The notes: generated by a model from the letters alone, not told the origin. A stretch of 16,928 nucleotides of DNA from Acidithiobacillus sp. (GCA_028065135.1 JAPTWR010000062.1:1-16928); one strand, 5' to 3'; counted from the first letter of the stretch, positions 1-10,100 are shown. Numbers and translations: made by a program.

Positions 1-42
1 GGCCGAGGCGGCGGTTGCCTTGGCGGTGCGCAATTGGGCCAC
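1..42 (-). CDS. Possible 5' end of a divergent gene, cut by the window edge
   Basis: Reading leftward from a GTG at 42-40, 14 codons stay open to the window edge (begins MAQLRTAKATAASA). The frame is closed just upstream by TAA, so GTG is the only possible start. An AAGGAG lies upstream (46-51 on the + strand) but only 3 bases from the GTG, which is closer than usual. A weak minus-strand promoter candidate (TATAAG, + strand 88-93) lies further upstream. The residues do not resemble the start of CbbR, which is often divergent from cbbL. The same DNA read on the + strand in another frame could equally be the last 17 codons of a protein (2-55, ending TGA), so strand and identity are uncertain. 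Confidence 0.2.
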   Translation of the reverse strand, partial: MAQLRTAKATAASA

Positions 43-100
43 ACGCTCCTTTTGATCGTCATCAGACGGTTATGTCATCAGTTAAGCCTTATAAAAAAAA

Positions 101-123
101 TAATTAATGCTGATTAGTATTTA
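101..123 (+). promoter_or_regulatory. Candidate CbbR (LysR-type) binding region
   Basis: CbbR regulators are described as recognising TNA-N7-TNA half-site patterns upstream of cbb operons. Three such pairs overlap here: TAA (101) with TGA (111), TTA (104) with TTA (114), and TGA (111) with TTA (121). The spacing of 10 bp puts them on one face of the helix. The stretch is AT-rich (about 82-125) between GC-rich flanks, as is usual for a LysR target between divergent promoters. AT-rich DNA produces TNA triplets easily, so chance is a real alternative. No cbbR gene is visible in this window. Confidence 0.4.
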
Positions 124-137
124 TGGTTTTCCCGCAC

Positions 138-143
138 TATAGT
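138..143 (+). promoter_or_regulatory. Candidate -10 box of the cbbL promoter
   Basis: TATAGT matches the sigma-70 -10 consensus at five of six positions and lies 71 bases before the cbbL ATG. The -35 region at the usual distance is poor (TTAGTA at 114-119, 18-base spacer). A weak -35 is expected of an activator-dependent promoter, and the CbbR-like half-sites sit just upstream. Confidence 0.35.
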
Positions 144-144
144 C

Positions 145-1637
<1,493 letters not shown>

Positions 1638-1715
1638 GCACGTTTATCGTGTACCCCGGCGCGGATACTTTGTTTCGCGCTCCGGTGGGCACGTCTTGAT
1701 GCCTAGGAGCTTTTT

Positions 1716-2072
1716 ATGAGTGAAGTGCAGGATTACAAATCCCGTCTCTCCGACCCGGCGAGCCGGAAGTTCGAAACCTTGTCTTATTTGCCCGCTTTAA
1801 CTCCGGCGCAGATTCGTAACCAGGTCGAGTATATCGTATCCAGGGGCTGGAACCCGGCTATTGAGCACACCGAGCCGGAGAATGCCTTTGATCACTACTG
1901 GTATATGTGGAAGCTGCCCATGTTCGGTGAAACCGACGTGGATCACATCTTGAAAGAGGCGGAGGCCTGTCACAAGGCCAATCCCCATAACCACGTCCGT
2001 CTGGTCGGTTATGACAACTTCAAGCAATCCCAGGGCGCCGCCCTGGTGATTTATCGGGGTAAGACCGTATAA
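1716..2072 (+). CDS. cbbS: RuBisCO small subunit, form IAq
   Basis: Small subunit of form I RuBisCO, capping the L8 core. The start is ATG 1716 with AGGAG six bases upstream, giving 118 residues. Typical motifs are [15 protein letters not shown], the [11 protein letters not shown] segment, and the ending [22 protein letters not shown]. Compared with carboxysomal (IAc) small subunits of about 110 residues, which run directly from the N-terminal QDYK segment into KYET, this one has about six extra residues ([11 protein letters not shown]). That insertion is known for the Q-type IA enzymes that go with cbbQ. It follows cbbL after 78 bases and is surely co-transcribed. No carboxysome shell genes follow, which agrees with a cytosolic enzyme. 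Confidence 0.97.
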   Translation: MSEVQDYKSRLSDPASRKFETLSYLPALTPAQIRNQVEYIVSRGWNPAIEHTEPENAFDHYWYMWKLPMFGETDVDHILKEAEACHKANPHNHVRLVGYDNFKQSQGAALVIYRGKTV

Positions 2073-2084
2073 GTAAGCAGTCCC

Positions 2085-2126
2085 GTGCCGTATCTGTAAG
2101 GGCTTCGTGCCAAGCAGATACGGCGC
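2085..2126 (+). promoter_or_regulatory. Hairpin between cbbS and cbbQ
   Basis: A perfect 10-bp inverted repeat pairs GCCGTATCTG (2087-2096) with CAGATACGGC (2115-2124), extended by one G-U and one G-C pair, with an 18-base loop. No T-run follows, so it is not a standard intrinsic terminator. An alternative small stem (2111-2115 with 2125-2129) would compete with it. It lies in the 153-base gap between the abundantly needed RuBisCO genes and the activase genes, where a 3' stabilising or RNA-processing stem could lower activase expression relative to RuBisCO. That role is inference. Confidence 0.55.
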
Positions 2127-2225
2127 TTGTCGAGAGTATTCCGTAGCCTGCCTTCGCGCTTGTTGTGAATATTCTCGTCAAGTGCCGTGTTTCCCTGTCC
2201 GATATTGTCCGAGGAGAATCATCTC

Positions 2226-3029
2226 ATGCGCGATCAACTGGCCGAATACCATATTAAAGAAGCACCCTACTACCGGGCTACCGGTGATGAAATAGAACTG
2301 TATGAAGCCGCTTACGGCGTTCGCATGCCAATGATGCTCAAGGGCCCGACGGGTTGCGGCAAGACCCGTTTCGTGGAATACATGGCCTATAAGCTGGGTA
2401 AACCGTTGATCACCGTGGCGTGTAATGAAGATATGACGGCCTCCGATCTGGTCGGACGTTTCCTGCTCGATCCGCAAGGCACCCGCTGGCAGGACGGTCC
2501 GTTGACCATGGCGGCGCGTTTGGGCGCCATCTGCTACCTGGACGAGGTCGTGGAGGCCCGTCAGGATACCACCGTGGTCATTCATCCGCTGACCGATAAC
2601 CGCCGGATTTTGCCGCTGGAAAAGAAGGGGGAGTTGGTCCATGCACACCCCGATTTTCAGTTGGTGATCTCTTACAATCCGGGCTATCAGAGCCTCATGA
2701 AGGATCTGAAACAGTCGACTAAGCAGCGTTTTGGTGCTCTGGATTTTAATTACCCAGAGCATGAGGTTGAGACGGAAATTGTTTCTCATGAGACGGGTGT
2801 CGGCAAGGACGTCGCCGGTAAGCTGGTGTCCATCGCCGAACGCGCCCGCAACCTGAAGGGCCATGGTCTTGATGAGGGTATCTCCACTCGTATGCTGGTC
2901 TACGCTGGTTCGCTGATCAGCAAGGGCGTCGAAGCAAAAGCCGCTTGCCGGGTGACGCTGGTGCGTCCGATTACCGATGACCCGGATATGCGCGATGCCC
3001 TGGATGCGGCGGTGACCACTTACTTCTGA
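2226..3029 (+). CDS. cbbQ: RuBisCO activase AAA+ ATPase CbbQ
   Basis: AAA+ ATPase of the MoxR class. It forms hexamers that work with CbbO to remodel inhibited RuBisCO and release bound sugar phosphates, using ATP in the cytosol. The start is ATG 2226 with GAGGAG nine bases upstream, giving 267 residues, the usual CbbQ length. An upstream ATG at 2187 would add 13 poorly conserved residues without a good ribosome binding site. Visible motifs are Walker A GPTGCGKT (residues 40-47, Lys 46), Walker B CYLDEV (Asp 106, Glu 107), a sensor 1 region ISYNPG (Asn 151) and a likely arginine finger in STKQRFG (Arg 168). The C-terminal part has the conserved [12 protein letters not shown] segment. The order cbbLS-cbbQ-cbbO is classic for form IAq clusters. 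Confidence 0.96.
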   Translation: MRDQLAEYHIKEAPYYRATGDEIELYEAAYGVRMPMMLKGPTGCGKTRFVEYMAYKLGKPLITVACNEDMTASDLVGRFLLDPQGTRWQDGPLTMAARLGAICYLDEVVEARQDTTVVIHPLTDNRRILPLEKKGELVHAHPDFQLVISYNPGYQSLMKDLKQSTKQRFGALDFNYPEHEVETEIVSHETGVGKDVAGKLVSIAERARNLKGHGLDEGISTRMLVYAGSLISKGVEAKAACRVTLVRPITDDPDMRDALDAAVTTYF

Positions 3030-3081
3030 GTTCTCACGTTCGCCTTGCAGTAAACAGGGTCGCAACGATCACGGAGGACGC

Positions 3082-5400
3082 ATGAAACGTCTCGAAGATT
3101 ATGCAGAACTGCTGGAGGTTTTCGGCGAGGAAAGCCAAGCCGTTCTGCAGAGTAATTGGCAGGAGGCCGCCCGGATTTTCAGTCCGGCCGGTCTGGATCA
3201 ATACCTGGATGGCGCCATGGGTATGCGCTCGCTGGGCAAGGGCGATGGTTTGGTGAGCTGTTATCTGGATGCCGTCCCCCACGTCGCCCGCGAAGTGGGG
3301 GAAGATGCCGTCTGGGAACTGGTGGGCGCCGTTATGAAGATGGCGTCCAAAACCAGCGGTGCGGTGCTGGAGGCGGTGGTATCCACCAGTCCGACAGCCG
3401 CCAACCGTCTGGCCGATCTGGAGCTTTTCAAAAGTTATCTCGGCATGCTGGACCGCCTGCTTGCACAAGTGCCGAGAGCCGTGCGGCCGATGCTGGAAAA
3501 TATCGACCAGCTTTTCGGTTATTTGACGCTGGGTGGTTTGCGCCGCTGGGCATTGTGGGGCGCGCACGCCCATCGCACCGATTTTGTGGCGCAAATTGCG
3601 TATTTCTCCCTGAAAAGTCCGGAAGCCTTGGCTATGCTCCAGCAGGAGCGCAAAGGCACGCTATTTGTGGATATCCAGCGCCGCCTGCGTATGTATCTGC
3701 GCGCGTTGTGGGGACGGGATTTTTTTCTGCGTCCTACCAGTGGTGACTTTGAGGAACGCGAAGGGTACCGGCCCTTCATCGAGGGGGTTTTTATCCACAT
3801 TCCAGACGCTTACGACGACTGGGAAGACATCGATGGGATGACTCGTTATCGCGCCGTGGCGGCCCATGCCGCGGCGCATATGGTTTATATGTCAAAGGCC
3901 ATCTCGGCCGAGGCGCTCAATCCGGAACAGATGGCGGTCATTGGTCTGTTTGAAGATGCCCGGGTGGAAGCGCTGGCCATGCGCGCTTTCCCCGGAATCC
4001 GGGCCATCTGGTTGCCTTTCCATACGGCGGTGGCGGGGCCGGTCGCCAGCATGGGAGAGCTGTTTTCCCGGCTGGCGCGGGCCATTATCGATCCTGTCTA
4101 CGAAGATGATAACGCCTGGGTGCGGGAAGGTCGGCAGGCCTTTATGGAGGCCGAGGCGCGTTGGGACGATCCACAGCTCTCCTGGGATTTGGGGGTGCGA
4201 CTGGCGGACAAGCTGCGTAAAGAGAAGGTGACTTACCACGCCCGAACCGATATTCCCGATGTCCTTTACCGCGATGACAACCGCTATATCTGGGAGTTTG
4301 AAGAAATCGACTGGGAGCACGAGGTGACCCTCTTGCCGGGCGCGCAAGTCCGAAAGTATGTCAGCGTCATGGAGATGATCAACGAAATTGATACGGAACT
4401 TGCTGGCGATGATGCGCAGGAAGTCTGGGTGCTGCAATCGGAGCTCTTTCCCTATGAGGATATGGGGGTAAGCTACAACCAGATGGAGGGTAAGGAACCG
4501 CTTTCCGATCCTTTTCATTACGCGGAGTGGGATTATCAAATACAGGCCAGTCGTCCCCACTGGGCGACGGTGTTGGAACGGCGCCCCCGCATGGGCGATC
4601 TAAACGTCGTGCGTGAAGTGCTGGAAAAGTATAAGCCCGTTTCCAGCCGCCTCAAGTATCTGATCGAAGCCTTGCAGCCCCAGGGCGTGCAGCGTTTGCG
4701 CAAGCAGGAAGACGGTGACGAGATCGATATGGAAGCGGCGCTGCGCGCCCTCGTCGATATCCGCATGGGCTTGGCCCCGGATACCCGCATTCACATGCGC
4801 ACACTGCGCAAGGTGCGCGATTTGGGCGTGCTGGTGCTGATGGATTTATCGGAGTCTACCAACGATAAGGTCTATGGTTCGGAGGATACGATCCTTCAGC
4901 TCACCCGTGATGCGACCGCTTTACTCGCCGATGCCATGAACCGTATTGGCGATCCTTTCGCTATTCACGGATTTCATTCCGACGGACGGCATGATGTGGC
5001 ATATTACCGCTTTAAGGACTTTGATGAGGCATATGGCGACGAGGCCATGGGGCGCATTGCGGGCATGACGGGTAAGTTCTCGACCCGTATGGGAGCGGCG
5101 TTGCGGCATGCCGGGCACTATCTCCGTCAGCAGCGGCAGAGTAAAAAGCTGCTGCTGGTCATCACCGACGGTGAACCGGCGGACATCGATGTGCGCGATC
5201 CGCAATATCTGCGCTACGACGCCAAGCGTGCGGTGGAGGAGTTGCAGCGGGACGGGGTGATTACCTATTGCCTCAGTCTGGATCCTCACGCCGACGAATA
5301 TGTGTCGCGGATTTTCGGGGCGCGCAACTATCAGGTAATTGACCATGTCGAGCGTCTGCCGGAACGTTTGCCCATGCTTTACGCCGGCCTGACCCAGTAG
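3082..5400 (+). CDS. cbbO: RuBisCO activase adaptor CbbO (VWA domain)
   Basis: Partner of CbbQ: one CbbO docks on the CbbQ hexamer and links it to RuBisCO through its von Willebrand factor A domain. The start is ATG 3082 with GGAGGA just upstream. At 772 residues the length is normal for CbbO. Roughly the first 550 residues form the helical N-terminal and middle region typical of NorD/CbbO proteins. The VWA domain occupies about 580-770, and its metal-ion-dependent adhesion site is complete: DLSES (Asp 588, Ser 590, Ser 592), Thr 668 in FSTRMG, and ITDGE (Asp 696). It follows cbbQ by 52 bases and appears to be the last operon gene, since the next gene is convergent 28 bases on. Confidence 0.95.
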   Translation: MKRLEDYAELLEVFGEESQAVLQSNWQEAARIFSPAGLDQYLDGAMGMRSLGKGDGLVSCYLDAVPHVAREVGEDAVWELVGAVMKMASKTSGAVLEAVVSTSPTAANRLADLELFKSYLGMLDRLLAQVPRAVRPMLENIDQLFGYLTLGGLRRWALWGAHAHRTDFVAQIAYFSLKSPEALAMLQQERKGTLFVDIQRRLRMYLRALWGRDFFLRPTSGDFEEREGYRPFIEGVFIHIPDAYDDWEDIDGMTRYRAVAAHAAAHMVYMSKAISAEALNPEQMAVIGLFEDARVEALAMRAFPGIRAIWLPFHTAVAGPVASMGELFSRLARAIIDPVYEDDNAWVREGRQAFMEAEARWDDPQLSWDLGVRLADKLRKEKVTYHARTDIPDVLYRDDNRYIWEFEEIDWEHEVTLLPGAQVRKYVSVMEMINEIDTELAGDDAQEVWVLQSELFPYEDMGVSYNQMEGKEPLSDPFHYAEWDYQIQASRPHWATVLERRPRMGDLNVVREVLEKYKPVSSRLKYLIEALQPQGVQRLRKQEDGDEIDMEAALRALVDIRMGLAPDTRIHMRTLRKVRDLGVLVLMDLSESTNDKVYGSEDTILQLTRDATALLADAMNRIGDPFAIHGFHSDGRHDVAYYRFKDFDEAYGDEAMGRIAGMTGKFSTRMGAALRHAGHYLRQQRQSKKLLLVITDGEPADIDVRDPQYLRYDAKRAVEELQRDGVITYCLSLDPHADEYVSRIFGARNYQVIDHVERLPERLPMLYAGLTQ

Positions 5401-5428
5401 CTTTTTGCTCAGGATGGGGCTGTAGATT

Positions 5429-5791
5429 TCAGGGCCTGCTCTCTTCGGGCTTCCGGGTGCGCGCCAGCATTGAGGCAGCGGCTCGCACCATGGCCTTATT
5501 GCTGCGATGTTGGCTCGCCTCCACCGGGCAAGCGGGCCTGCGATGGTGGCGCGCATACAGCAGTTCCCAATCACGGCGGGCTTCGGCAGGCTTGGCGCGT
5601 GCCAAGGCCAGCATGCCAAATCCATCGTCATCCCAGCCACAATCGCTCAGCACGGCTTCGGGCCAGCGCTGCATATAGGCATCGCGCATGACTTTTTTGC
5701 CCAATTCGGCCAGCTCCTCCGTAATACCCAGCGCCCGTGCCCGTGTCTTCCATGCATCCCATTCGAACAGCATTTCTTCCGTGGCAACCAT
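5429..5791 (-). CDS. Conserved-looking protein of unknown function
   Basis: I do not recognise this 120-residue protein. The start chosen is ATG 5791, with GGGAG seven bases upstream; an upstream ATG in the same frame (5815) has no such site. There is no signal peptide or membrane segment. The N-terminal 40 residues look helical (EMLFEWDAWKTRARALGITE), followed by a compact acidic turn, CGWDDDGFG (Cys 51), and a helical segment ALARAKPAEARRDWELLYAR. The C-terminal third is basic and low in hydrophobics. It converges on cbbO, with only 28 bases between the stops, and is divergent from yicC. It has its own candidate promoter, so it is probably monocistronic. The codon use and base content resemble the neighbours. 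Confidence 0.75.
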   Translation of the reverse strand: MVATEEMLFEWDAWKTRARALGITEELAELGKKVMRDAYMQRWPEAVLSDCGWDDDGFGMLALARAKPAEARRDWELLYARHHRRPACPVEASQHRSNKAMVRAAASMLARTRKPEESRP

Positions 5792-5855
5792 TTGACACTC
5801 TCCCGCAGTTGTCATGATGATCGGCGTCCCTGTTTTTTATGGGTACAGTTTTTTA

Positions 5856-5884
5856 GGTGTAGTTCGGGATCATGATGGTGTCAA
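5856..5884 (-). promoter_or_regulatory. Candidate sigma-70 promoter for the unknown gene at 5429-5791
   Basis: On the minus strand a perfect TTGACA (5884-5879) is followed after 17 bases by TACACC (5861-5856), a weak -10. The predicted transcript would start near 5849, about 58 bases before the ATG. The -35 and spacer are ideal and the -10 is not. Confidence 0.35.
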
Positions 5885-5932
5885 GGATGTTTCTCGATAT
5901 TCTGCGCTTTGCAGGCTTATGCCGGGGGTCGC

Positions 5933-5962
5933 CGGACAGACGGCCATATGCTAGTTTATATA
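5933..5962 (+). promoter_or_regulatory. Candidate promoter of the yicC-gmk-rpoZ-spoT-recG operon
   Basis: CGGACA (5933-5938, four of six -35 matches) and TATATA (5957-5962, five of six -10 matches) are 18 bases apart. The start would be near 5969, about 43 bases before the yicC ATG. It is the only good -10 hexamer in the divergent gap 5792-6011. Confidence 0.4.
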
Positions 5963-6011
5963 GGCAATGTCTGTATTTCTGTGAACTGGATTGTGCCGAG
6001 GGGTCAAGAAA

Positions 6012-6875
6012 ATGATACGCAGTATGACCGGGTTTTCCCGCTGTGAATGTCATGGGGCCTGGGGCACGCTTGCCTGGGAGCTGCGCTCCGTAAATCATCG
6101 TTTTCTTGATATTGGTCTGCGCCTGCCCGAGGGCTTGAGCGCCCTCGAAACAGCGGTGCGGGCACGCTTGCAAAAAACGCTGGTGCGTGGCCGGGTGGAT
6201 GCCTGGTTGCGTTTCCAGCCTGTGGCGGGCGGATCGTTGCGCCTTAATACGGCACTGGCGACGGAACTGCACGGGCTCCATGCGGAACTGACTGATATTT
6301 GGGAACTAGGTGAGACCGCGTTTAATCCATGGGATGCGCTGCGCTGGCCGGGTCTGGTGCAGGCATCTGGCACAGATACGGAGATGCTGGAGGCAGAAGT
6401 GTTGGTTCTGCTGGATCGGGCGTTGACCGAGTTGCAGGAAGCTCGCGAGCGGGAGGGCGCGGCCTTGGCACAGCTGTTGCTGAACCGTGTGGATGCGCTT
6501 GCCGAACAGACCGCAGCTTTGCGCAAGCATTTGCCTGAGCTGGAAAAGGCGCTGCGCGAACGTTTGCAGGCGCGTCTGCGGGAACTGGCGCAGCAGGTGG
6601 ACGCGGGGCGTTGGGAGCAGGAGTTGCTCTTTTATCTGCAACGTCAGGACGTAGCGGAAGAGCTGGACCGGCTGGATACCCATCTGACCGAATTGCGGCG
6701 CATCTTGCAGCGGCGTGAGGCAGTGGGCAGGCGTCTGGATTTCCTCATGCAGGAACTCAATCGGGAGGCCAATACCCTCGCTTCCAAGGCCGGAGACAGC
6801 CAGGTGACTTTTGCCTCGGTAGAGCTGAAAGTGCTTATCGAACAGATGCGGGAACAGGTACAGAATGTGGAGTGA
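6012..6875 (+). CDS. yicC: YicC/YloC-family endoribonuclease
   Basis: Member of the YicC family, of which characterised members are endoribonucleases acting in RNA turnover. The start is ATG 6012 with GAGGGG upstream; a TTG start at 5991 would add seven residues and spoil the family signature. At 287 residues it is the standard length. The N-terminus MIRSMTGFSR and the segment WELRSVNHRFLDIGLRLPEG are diagnostic. The middle is a long helical region (about 140-230), and the C-terminus RRLDFLMQELNREANTLASK followed by VELKVLIEQMREQVQNVE is the conserved catalytic-core ending. It is six bases ahead of gmk, and the yicC-gmk neighbourhood is widely conserved in proteobacteria. Confidence 0.95.
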   Translation: MIRSMTGFSRCECHGAWGTLAWELRSVNHRFLDIGLRLPEGLSALETAVRARLQKTLVRGRVDAWLRFQPVAGGSLRLNTALATELHGLHAELTDIWELGETAFNPWDALRWPGLVQASGTDTEMLEAEVLVLLDRALTELQEAREREGAALAQLLLNRVDALAEQTAALRKHLPELEKALRERLQARLRELAQQVDAGRWEQELLFYLQRQDVAEELDRLDTHLTELRRILQRREAVGRRLDFLMQELNREANTLASKAGDSQVTFASVELKVLIEQMREQVQNVE

Positions 6876-6881
6876 AAGCCA

Positions 6882-7520
6882 ATGACGGGTGGAGCAGAAC
6901 GCGGTATCCTATGGATTATTTCCGCACCCAGCGGGGCGGGAAAGACCAGTCTGGCGCGGGCGCTGGTAGCAGCGACTCCGCAATTGCGGACTTCCGTCTC
7001 TTACACCACCCGGTCCCCGCGGCCAGGTGAGGTAGAGGGAACGGACTATCACTTCGTTCCCACGGAAGCCTTCACGGCCATGGCGGAACGCGGTGAGTTT
7101 CTGGAGTTCGCCAAGGTGCATGGCAATGGTTATGGCACCAGTGAACCTTGGGTGAAGAGCCAGTTGTTCGCTGGGACGGACTGTCTGCTGGAGATCGACT
7201 GGCAAGGTGCGCGGCAGGTGCGGGAAAGATTGCCGGGGCAGGCGGTCAGTATTTTTATCCTGCCGCCTTCTGTCGCCGCCTTGGCGGAGCGTTTGCGCGA
7301 CCGTGGCCAGGATTCAGAGGCGGTCATTGCGCGCAGGTTGGCGGCGGCACGTGAAGAGTTGTTGCATTACGACGAGTTTGATTACCTGGTGGTGAACGAC
7401 CACTTCCAAGATGCGTTGGCCGACTTGCAGAGCATTGTCCATGCCGAGCATTTGCGGCGGGGTTATCAGCAGTATGCACAGCATCAACGATTAAAGAATC
7501 TTCTCGGTATGAGTGGTTAA
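6882..7520 (+). CDS. gmk: Guanylate kinase
   Basis: Phosphorylates GMP to GDP with ATP, supplying GTP and, with spoT downstream, the substrate pool for (p)ppGpp. The start is ATG 6882, whose GGAG site overlaps the end of yicC. It has 212 residues, near the usual 205-210. The P-loop APSGAGKT is at residues 15-22. The GMP-binding segment has SYTTRSPRPGEVEGTDYHF, then EFLEFAKVHGNGYGTS, and EIDWQGARQV follows. The lid region has the RLRDRGQDSEAVIARRL motif, and FDYLVVND is near the C-terminus. It is essential in nearly all bacteria. The gene lies 24 bases before rpoZ. Confidence 0.97.
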   Translation: MTGGAERGILWIISAPSGAGKTSLARALVAATPQLRTSVSYTTRSPRPGEVEGTDYHFVPTEAFTAMAERGEFLEFAKVHGNGYGTSEPWVKSQLFAGTDCLLEIDWQGARQVRERLPGQAVSIFILPPSVAALAERLRDRGQDSEAVIARRLAAAREELLHYDEFDYLVVNDHFQDALADLQSIVHAEHLRRGYQQYAQHQRLKNLLGMSG

Positions 7521-7544
7521 TTTTACTAAAAAGGTGAATAGACG

Positions 7545-7820
7545 ATGGCACGAGTAACAGTAGAGGATTGTCTGGATCATGTGGATAATCGTTTCGAGTT
7601 AACGTTGGTAGCGGCACGGCGCGCGCGGCAATTGGCTTCCGGCGCGATTCCGGCGGTGGAAGCAGGGCGCGACAAGAATACGGTCGTTGCCTTGCGCGAA
7701 GTGGCTGCCGGCAAGGTGAGCCGGGCGATTCTGGACGAGCAGATGCCGCCACCGTTACCCAACTTCCCCGGTGCAGTGAACCGCGAAGCGGCTGGAGCTG
7801 AGGATGCCGCTGGCGAGTGA
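7545..7820 (+). CDS. rpoZ: RNA polymerase omega subunit
   Basis: Small subunit that chaperones the beta' subunit during RNA polymerase assembly and, in E. coli, forms part of one ppGpp-binding site. The start is ATG 7545 with AAGGTG upstream, giving 91 residues, the normal length. The N-terminal family signature [20 protein letters not shown] and the helix [12 protein letters not shown] are clear, and [12 protein letters not shown] completes the domain. The last 25 residues are Pro/Ala-rich and variable, as in other omegas. Its 3' end overlaps the start of spoT by 17 bases, so the two are probably translationally coupled. Confidence 0.96.
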   Translation: MARVTVEDCLDHVDNRFELTLVAARRARQLASGAIPAVEAGRDKNTVVALREVAAGKVSRAILDEQMPPPLPNFPGAVNREAAGAEDAAGE

Positions 7821-10086
7821 AAACGAGCTAGGCGCAATGGTGCCGAGACTGCCTCTGGCGACAGCGGTGGGCGAGGTGCTGCGTCTGCCGCCGGTTTCTC
7901 CGGCTCTAGAGGATCCTTGCGCGCCGCTGCGCGCGTTGCTCCAGCAATACATGACGCCGGAAGAGGTGACGCGCGCGCGCGAAGCCTACGAGTTGGCGGC
8001 CACCGCACACGGCGCACAGACCCGGCGTAGTGGTGAGCCCTATATTCATCACCCGGTAGCGGTCGCCTGCATTCTTGCCGAGTTGCAGCTGGATATTTTC
8101 ACCATCCAAGCCGCCTTGCTCCATGACGTGATTGAAGATTGCAACGTCAGCAAGGAAAGCATCGTCGAGCGCTTCGGGCCAGAAGTGGCAGAGATGGTGG
8201 ATGGCGTCAGCAAGCTCGGGCAGGTGCGTTTCGAAACCCGTGAAGAGGCGCAGGCGGAAAACTTCCGCAAGATGTTTCTGGCCATGTCCCGGGATATTCG
8301 GGTGGTGCTGATCAAACTGGCCGATCGTCTGCATAATATGCGCACCATGGGCGTGATGACGCCGGAGAAGCGGCGGCGTATTTCCCGGGAAACCCTCGAT
8401 ATCTACGCACCCATTGCGCAGCGCCTGGGTATTCACGCCATTCGCATTGAGCTGGAGGAGCTGGCCTTCTCCCATCTCTACCCCAAGCGTTGGCATACCC
8501 TTAATGAGGCTGTAAAGGCAGCGCGTGGTAACCGCAAGGAAGCGGTGCAAAAAATTGAACACGCCCTGGAGGACCGCCTCCGGCAGGAAGGGTTGGCGGC
8601 ACAGGTCAGCGGTCGTGAGAAACATGTCTACAGTATTTATAGCAAGATGCAGAAGAAGGGCATGCCCTTCAGTGCCATCCACGATCTCCATGCCTTCCGG
8701 GTTATTGTCGCCGATGTGGATGCCTGCTATCGCGTTTTGGGCATTGTTCATAGTCTGTATCGGCCGATCCCCGGGCGTTTCAAAGACTATATCGCCATTC
8801 CTAAATCCAACGGATATCAGTCCCTGCACACCGTGCTGCTAGGCCCCTTCGGGCATCCGGTAGAGGTCCAGATCCGCACCGAGGATATGCACCGGGTCGC
8901 CGAGGCGGGGGTGGCGGCGCACTGGCTGTACAAGACGGGCTCGAATAATGCGCATGCCGAAACGCAGGCGCGTGCTTGGTTGCAGCGTTTGCTGGAACTA
9001 CAGATACAGGGAGGAGATTCTCAGGAGTTTTTGGAGAGCGTCAAGCTCGACCTGTTTCCTGATGAGGTCTATGTGTTTACTCCCAAGGGCAAGATTCTCA
9101 GCTTGCCCCGCGGCGCGACGGCGGTGGATTTTGCCTACGCCGTGCATACCGATATTGGTGATCGGGCGGTGGCCGCCAAGGTCAATGATATGTACGTGCC
9201 TTTGCGCAGCCCTCTGAATAATGGGGATAAAGTGGAGATTATTACCGCCGCCTCGGCGCATCCGCAGCCCGGCTGGCTGGATGTGGTGGTGACCGCCAAA
9301 GCGCGCGGCAGCGTGCGTGCCTATCTGAAGACCATTCAGCGCGATGATGCAGAAGTGTTGGGCCGCAATTTGCTGGAAAAGGCGCTGCACAGTCTGGGCG
9401 CCAACCTGCAACAGGTTGAAGCGGTTGATTTCCGGCGGGTACTGACGACGTTTAATGTCCAGAATGAGGGAGAACTGCTCGCCGCCATCGGCATGGGTGA
9501 GGTTTTCCCGCTGGTCGTGGCACACAAGCTCTTGCCTGGGGAGGAAGATCGTGGGCGTCTGGCGCAGACCGCGCGCCGTCTGGGGCATGCGGTCAGTCAA
9601 CTACTGCCAAGCCGCCTTAATCGCGAGGAAGCCACGAAAAAGCCCCTGTTGATTCGGGGGACAGAGGGCATGCCGGTGACCTTGGCCCGTTGCTGCCGAC
9701 CTATTCCCGGCGATCCTATTTTGGGTTTCATCAGTGTCGGCAAAGGCGTGGTGGTGCATACCCACGATTGCCACAACATCCGCGAGTGGCGTAAGCGCCG
9801 TGACCGTTGGGTGGATGTGCAGTGGGACCCGGAAGCCCCCCAAGGCGAGTTTTTGGTAACGATCCGGGTGGTGGCGGAGAGTGCGCGTGGCGTACTGGCC
9901 CGTATCGCCACCCTGATTTCTGATGAAGATTCCAATATTGATCATGTGGACATCGAGCCCCAGGATGGACTCTACACGGGCATCACCTTTACCATACAGG
10001 CGCACCATCGTGATCATCTGGCCAAAATCATGCGGAGTTTGCGTAGCCTGCCGATGGTATCCCGGGTACAGCGGGTCAAAGGCTAA
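7804..10086 (+). CDS. spoT: Bifunctional (p)ppGpp synthetase/hydrolase (RelA/SpoT family)
   Basis: Makes and degrades the alarmone (p)ppGpp, the stringent-response signal. The start is ATG 7804 with GGAG six bases upstream, giving 760 residues. Domain order: HD hydrolase (about 60-200) with HHP at 82-84 and HDVIED (His 107, Asp 108); synthetase (about 250-390) with RFKD (325-328), GYQSLHT and [13 protein letters not shown] from about 420 ([10 protein letters not shown]); a Cys/His region (Cys 630, Cys 631 and HTHDCHN at 652-658); and ACT from about 683. The RxKD signature is that of bifunctional enzymes, whereas synthetase-only RelA has ExDD. The hydrolase residues are intact, so both activities are expected. 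The first 40 residues are a variable extension. The position after rpoZ matches E. coli spoT. Confidence 0.96.
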   Translation: MPLASENELGAMVPRLPLATAVGEVLRLPPVSPALEDPCAPLRALLQQYMTPEEVTRAREAYELAATAHGAQTRRSGEPYIHHPVAVACILAELQLDIFTIQAALLHDVIEDCNVSKESIVERFGPEVAEMVDGVSKLGQVRFETREEAQAENFRKMFLAMSRDIRVVLIKLADRLHNMRTMGVMTPEKRRRISRETLDIYAPIAQRLGIHAIRIELEELAFSHLYPKRWHTLNEAVKAARGNRKEAVQKIEHALEDRLRQEGLAAQVSGREKHVYSIYSKMQKKGMPFSAIHDLHAFRVIVADVDACYRVLGIVHSLYRPIPGRFKDYIAIPKSNGYQSLHTVLLGPFGHPVEVQIRTEDMHRVAEAGVAAHWLYKTGSNNAHAETQARAWLQRLLELQIQGGDSQEFLESVKLDLFPDEVYVFTPKGKILSLPRGATAVDFAYAVHTDIGDRAVAAKVNDMYVPLRSPLNNGDKVEIITAASAHPQPGWLDVVVTAKARGSVRAYLKTIQRDDAEVLGRNLLEKALHSLGANLQQVEAVDFRRVLTTFNVQNEGELLAAIGMGEVFPLVVAHKLLPGEEDRGRLAQTARRLGHAVSQLLPSRLNREEATKKPLLIRGTEGMPVTLARCCRPIPGDPILGFISVGKGVVVHTHDCHNIREWRKRRDRWVDVQWDPEAPQGEFLVTIRVVAESARGVLARIATLISDEDSNIDHVDIEPQDGLYTGITFTIQAHHRDHLAKIMRSLRSLPMVSRVQRVKG

Positions 10087-10100
10087 CAAGGAGTGCGTCT

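Noticed and set aside
1638..1715. Hairpin between cbbL and cbbS (GCGCG 1659-1663 with CGCGC 1676-1680)
   Set aside because: Only five base pairs with a 12-base loop, poorly extended; not distinguishable from chance in GC-rich DNA.
2178..3065. 295-codon open frame antisense to cbbQ
   Set aside because: It lies fully opposite a gene with clear AAA+ motifs; its composition (His/Gln/Arg-rich) is typical of complementary-strand shadows.
7906..8829. 307-codon open frame antisense to spoT
   Set aside because: It is the shadow of the conserved hydrolase and synthetase domains and has no recognisable family features.
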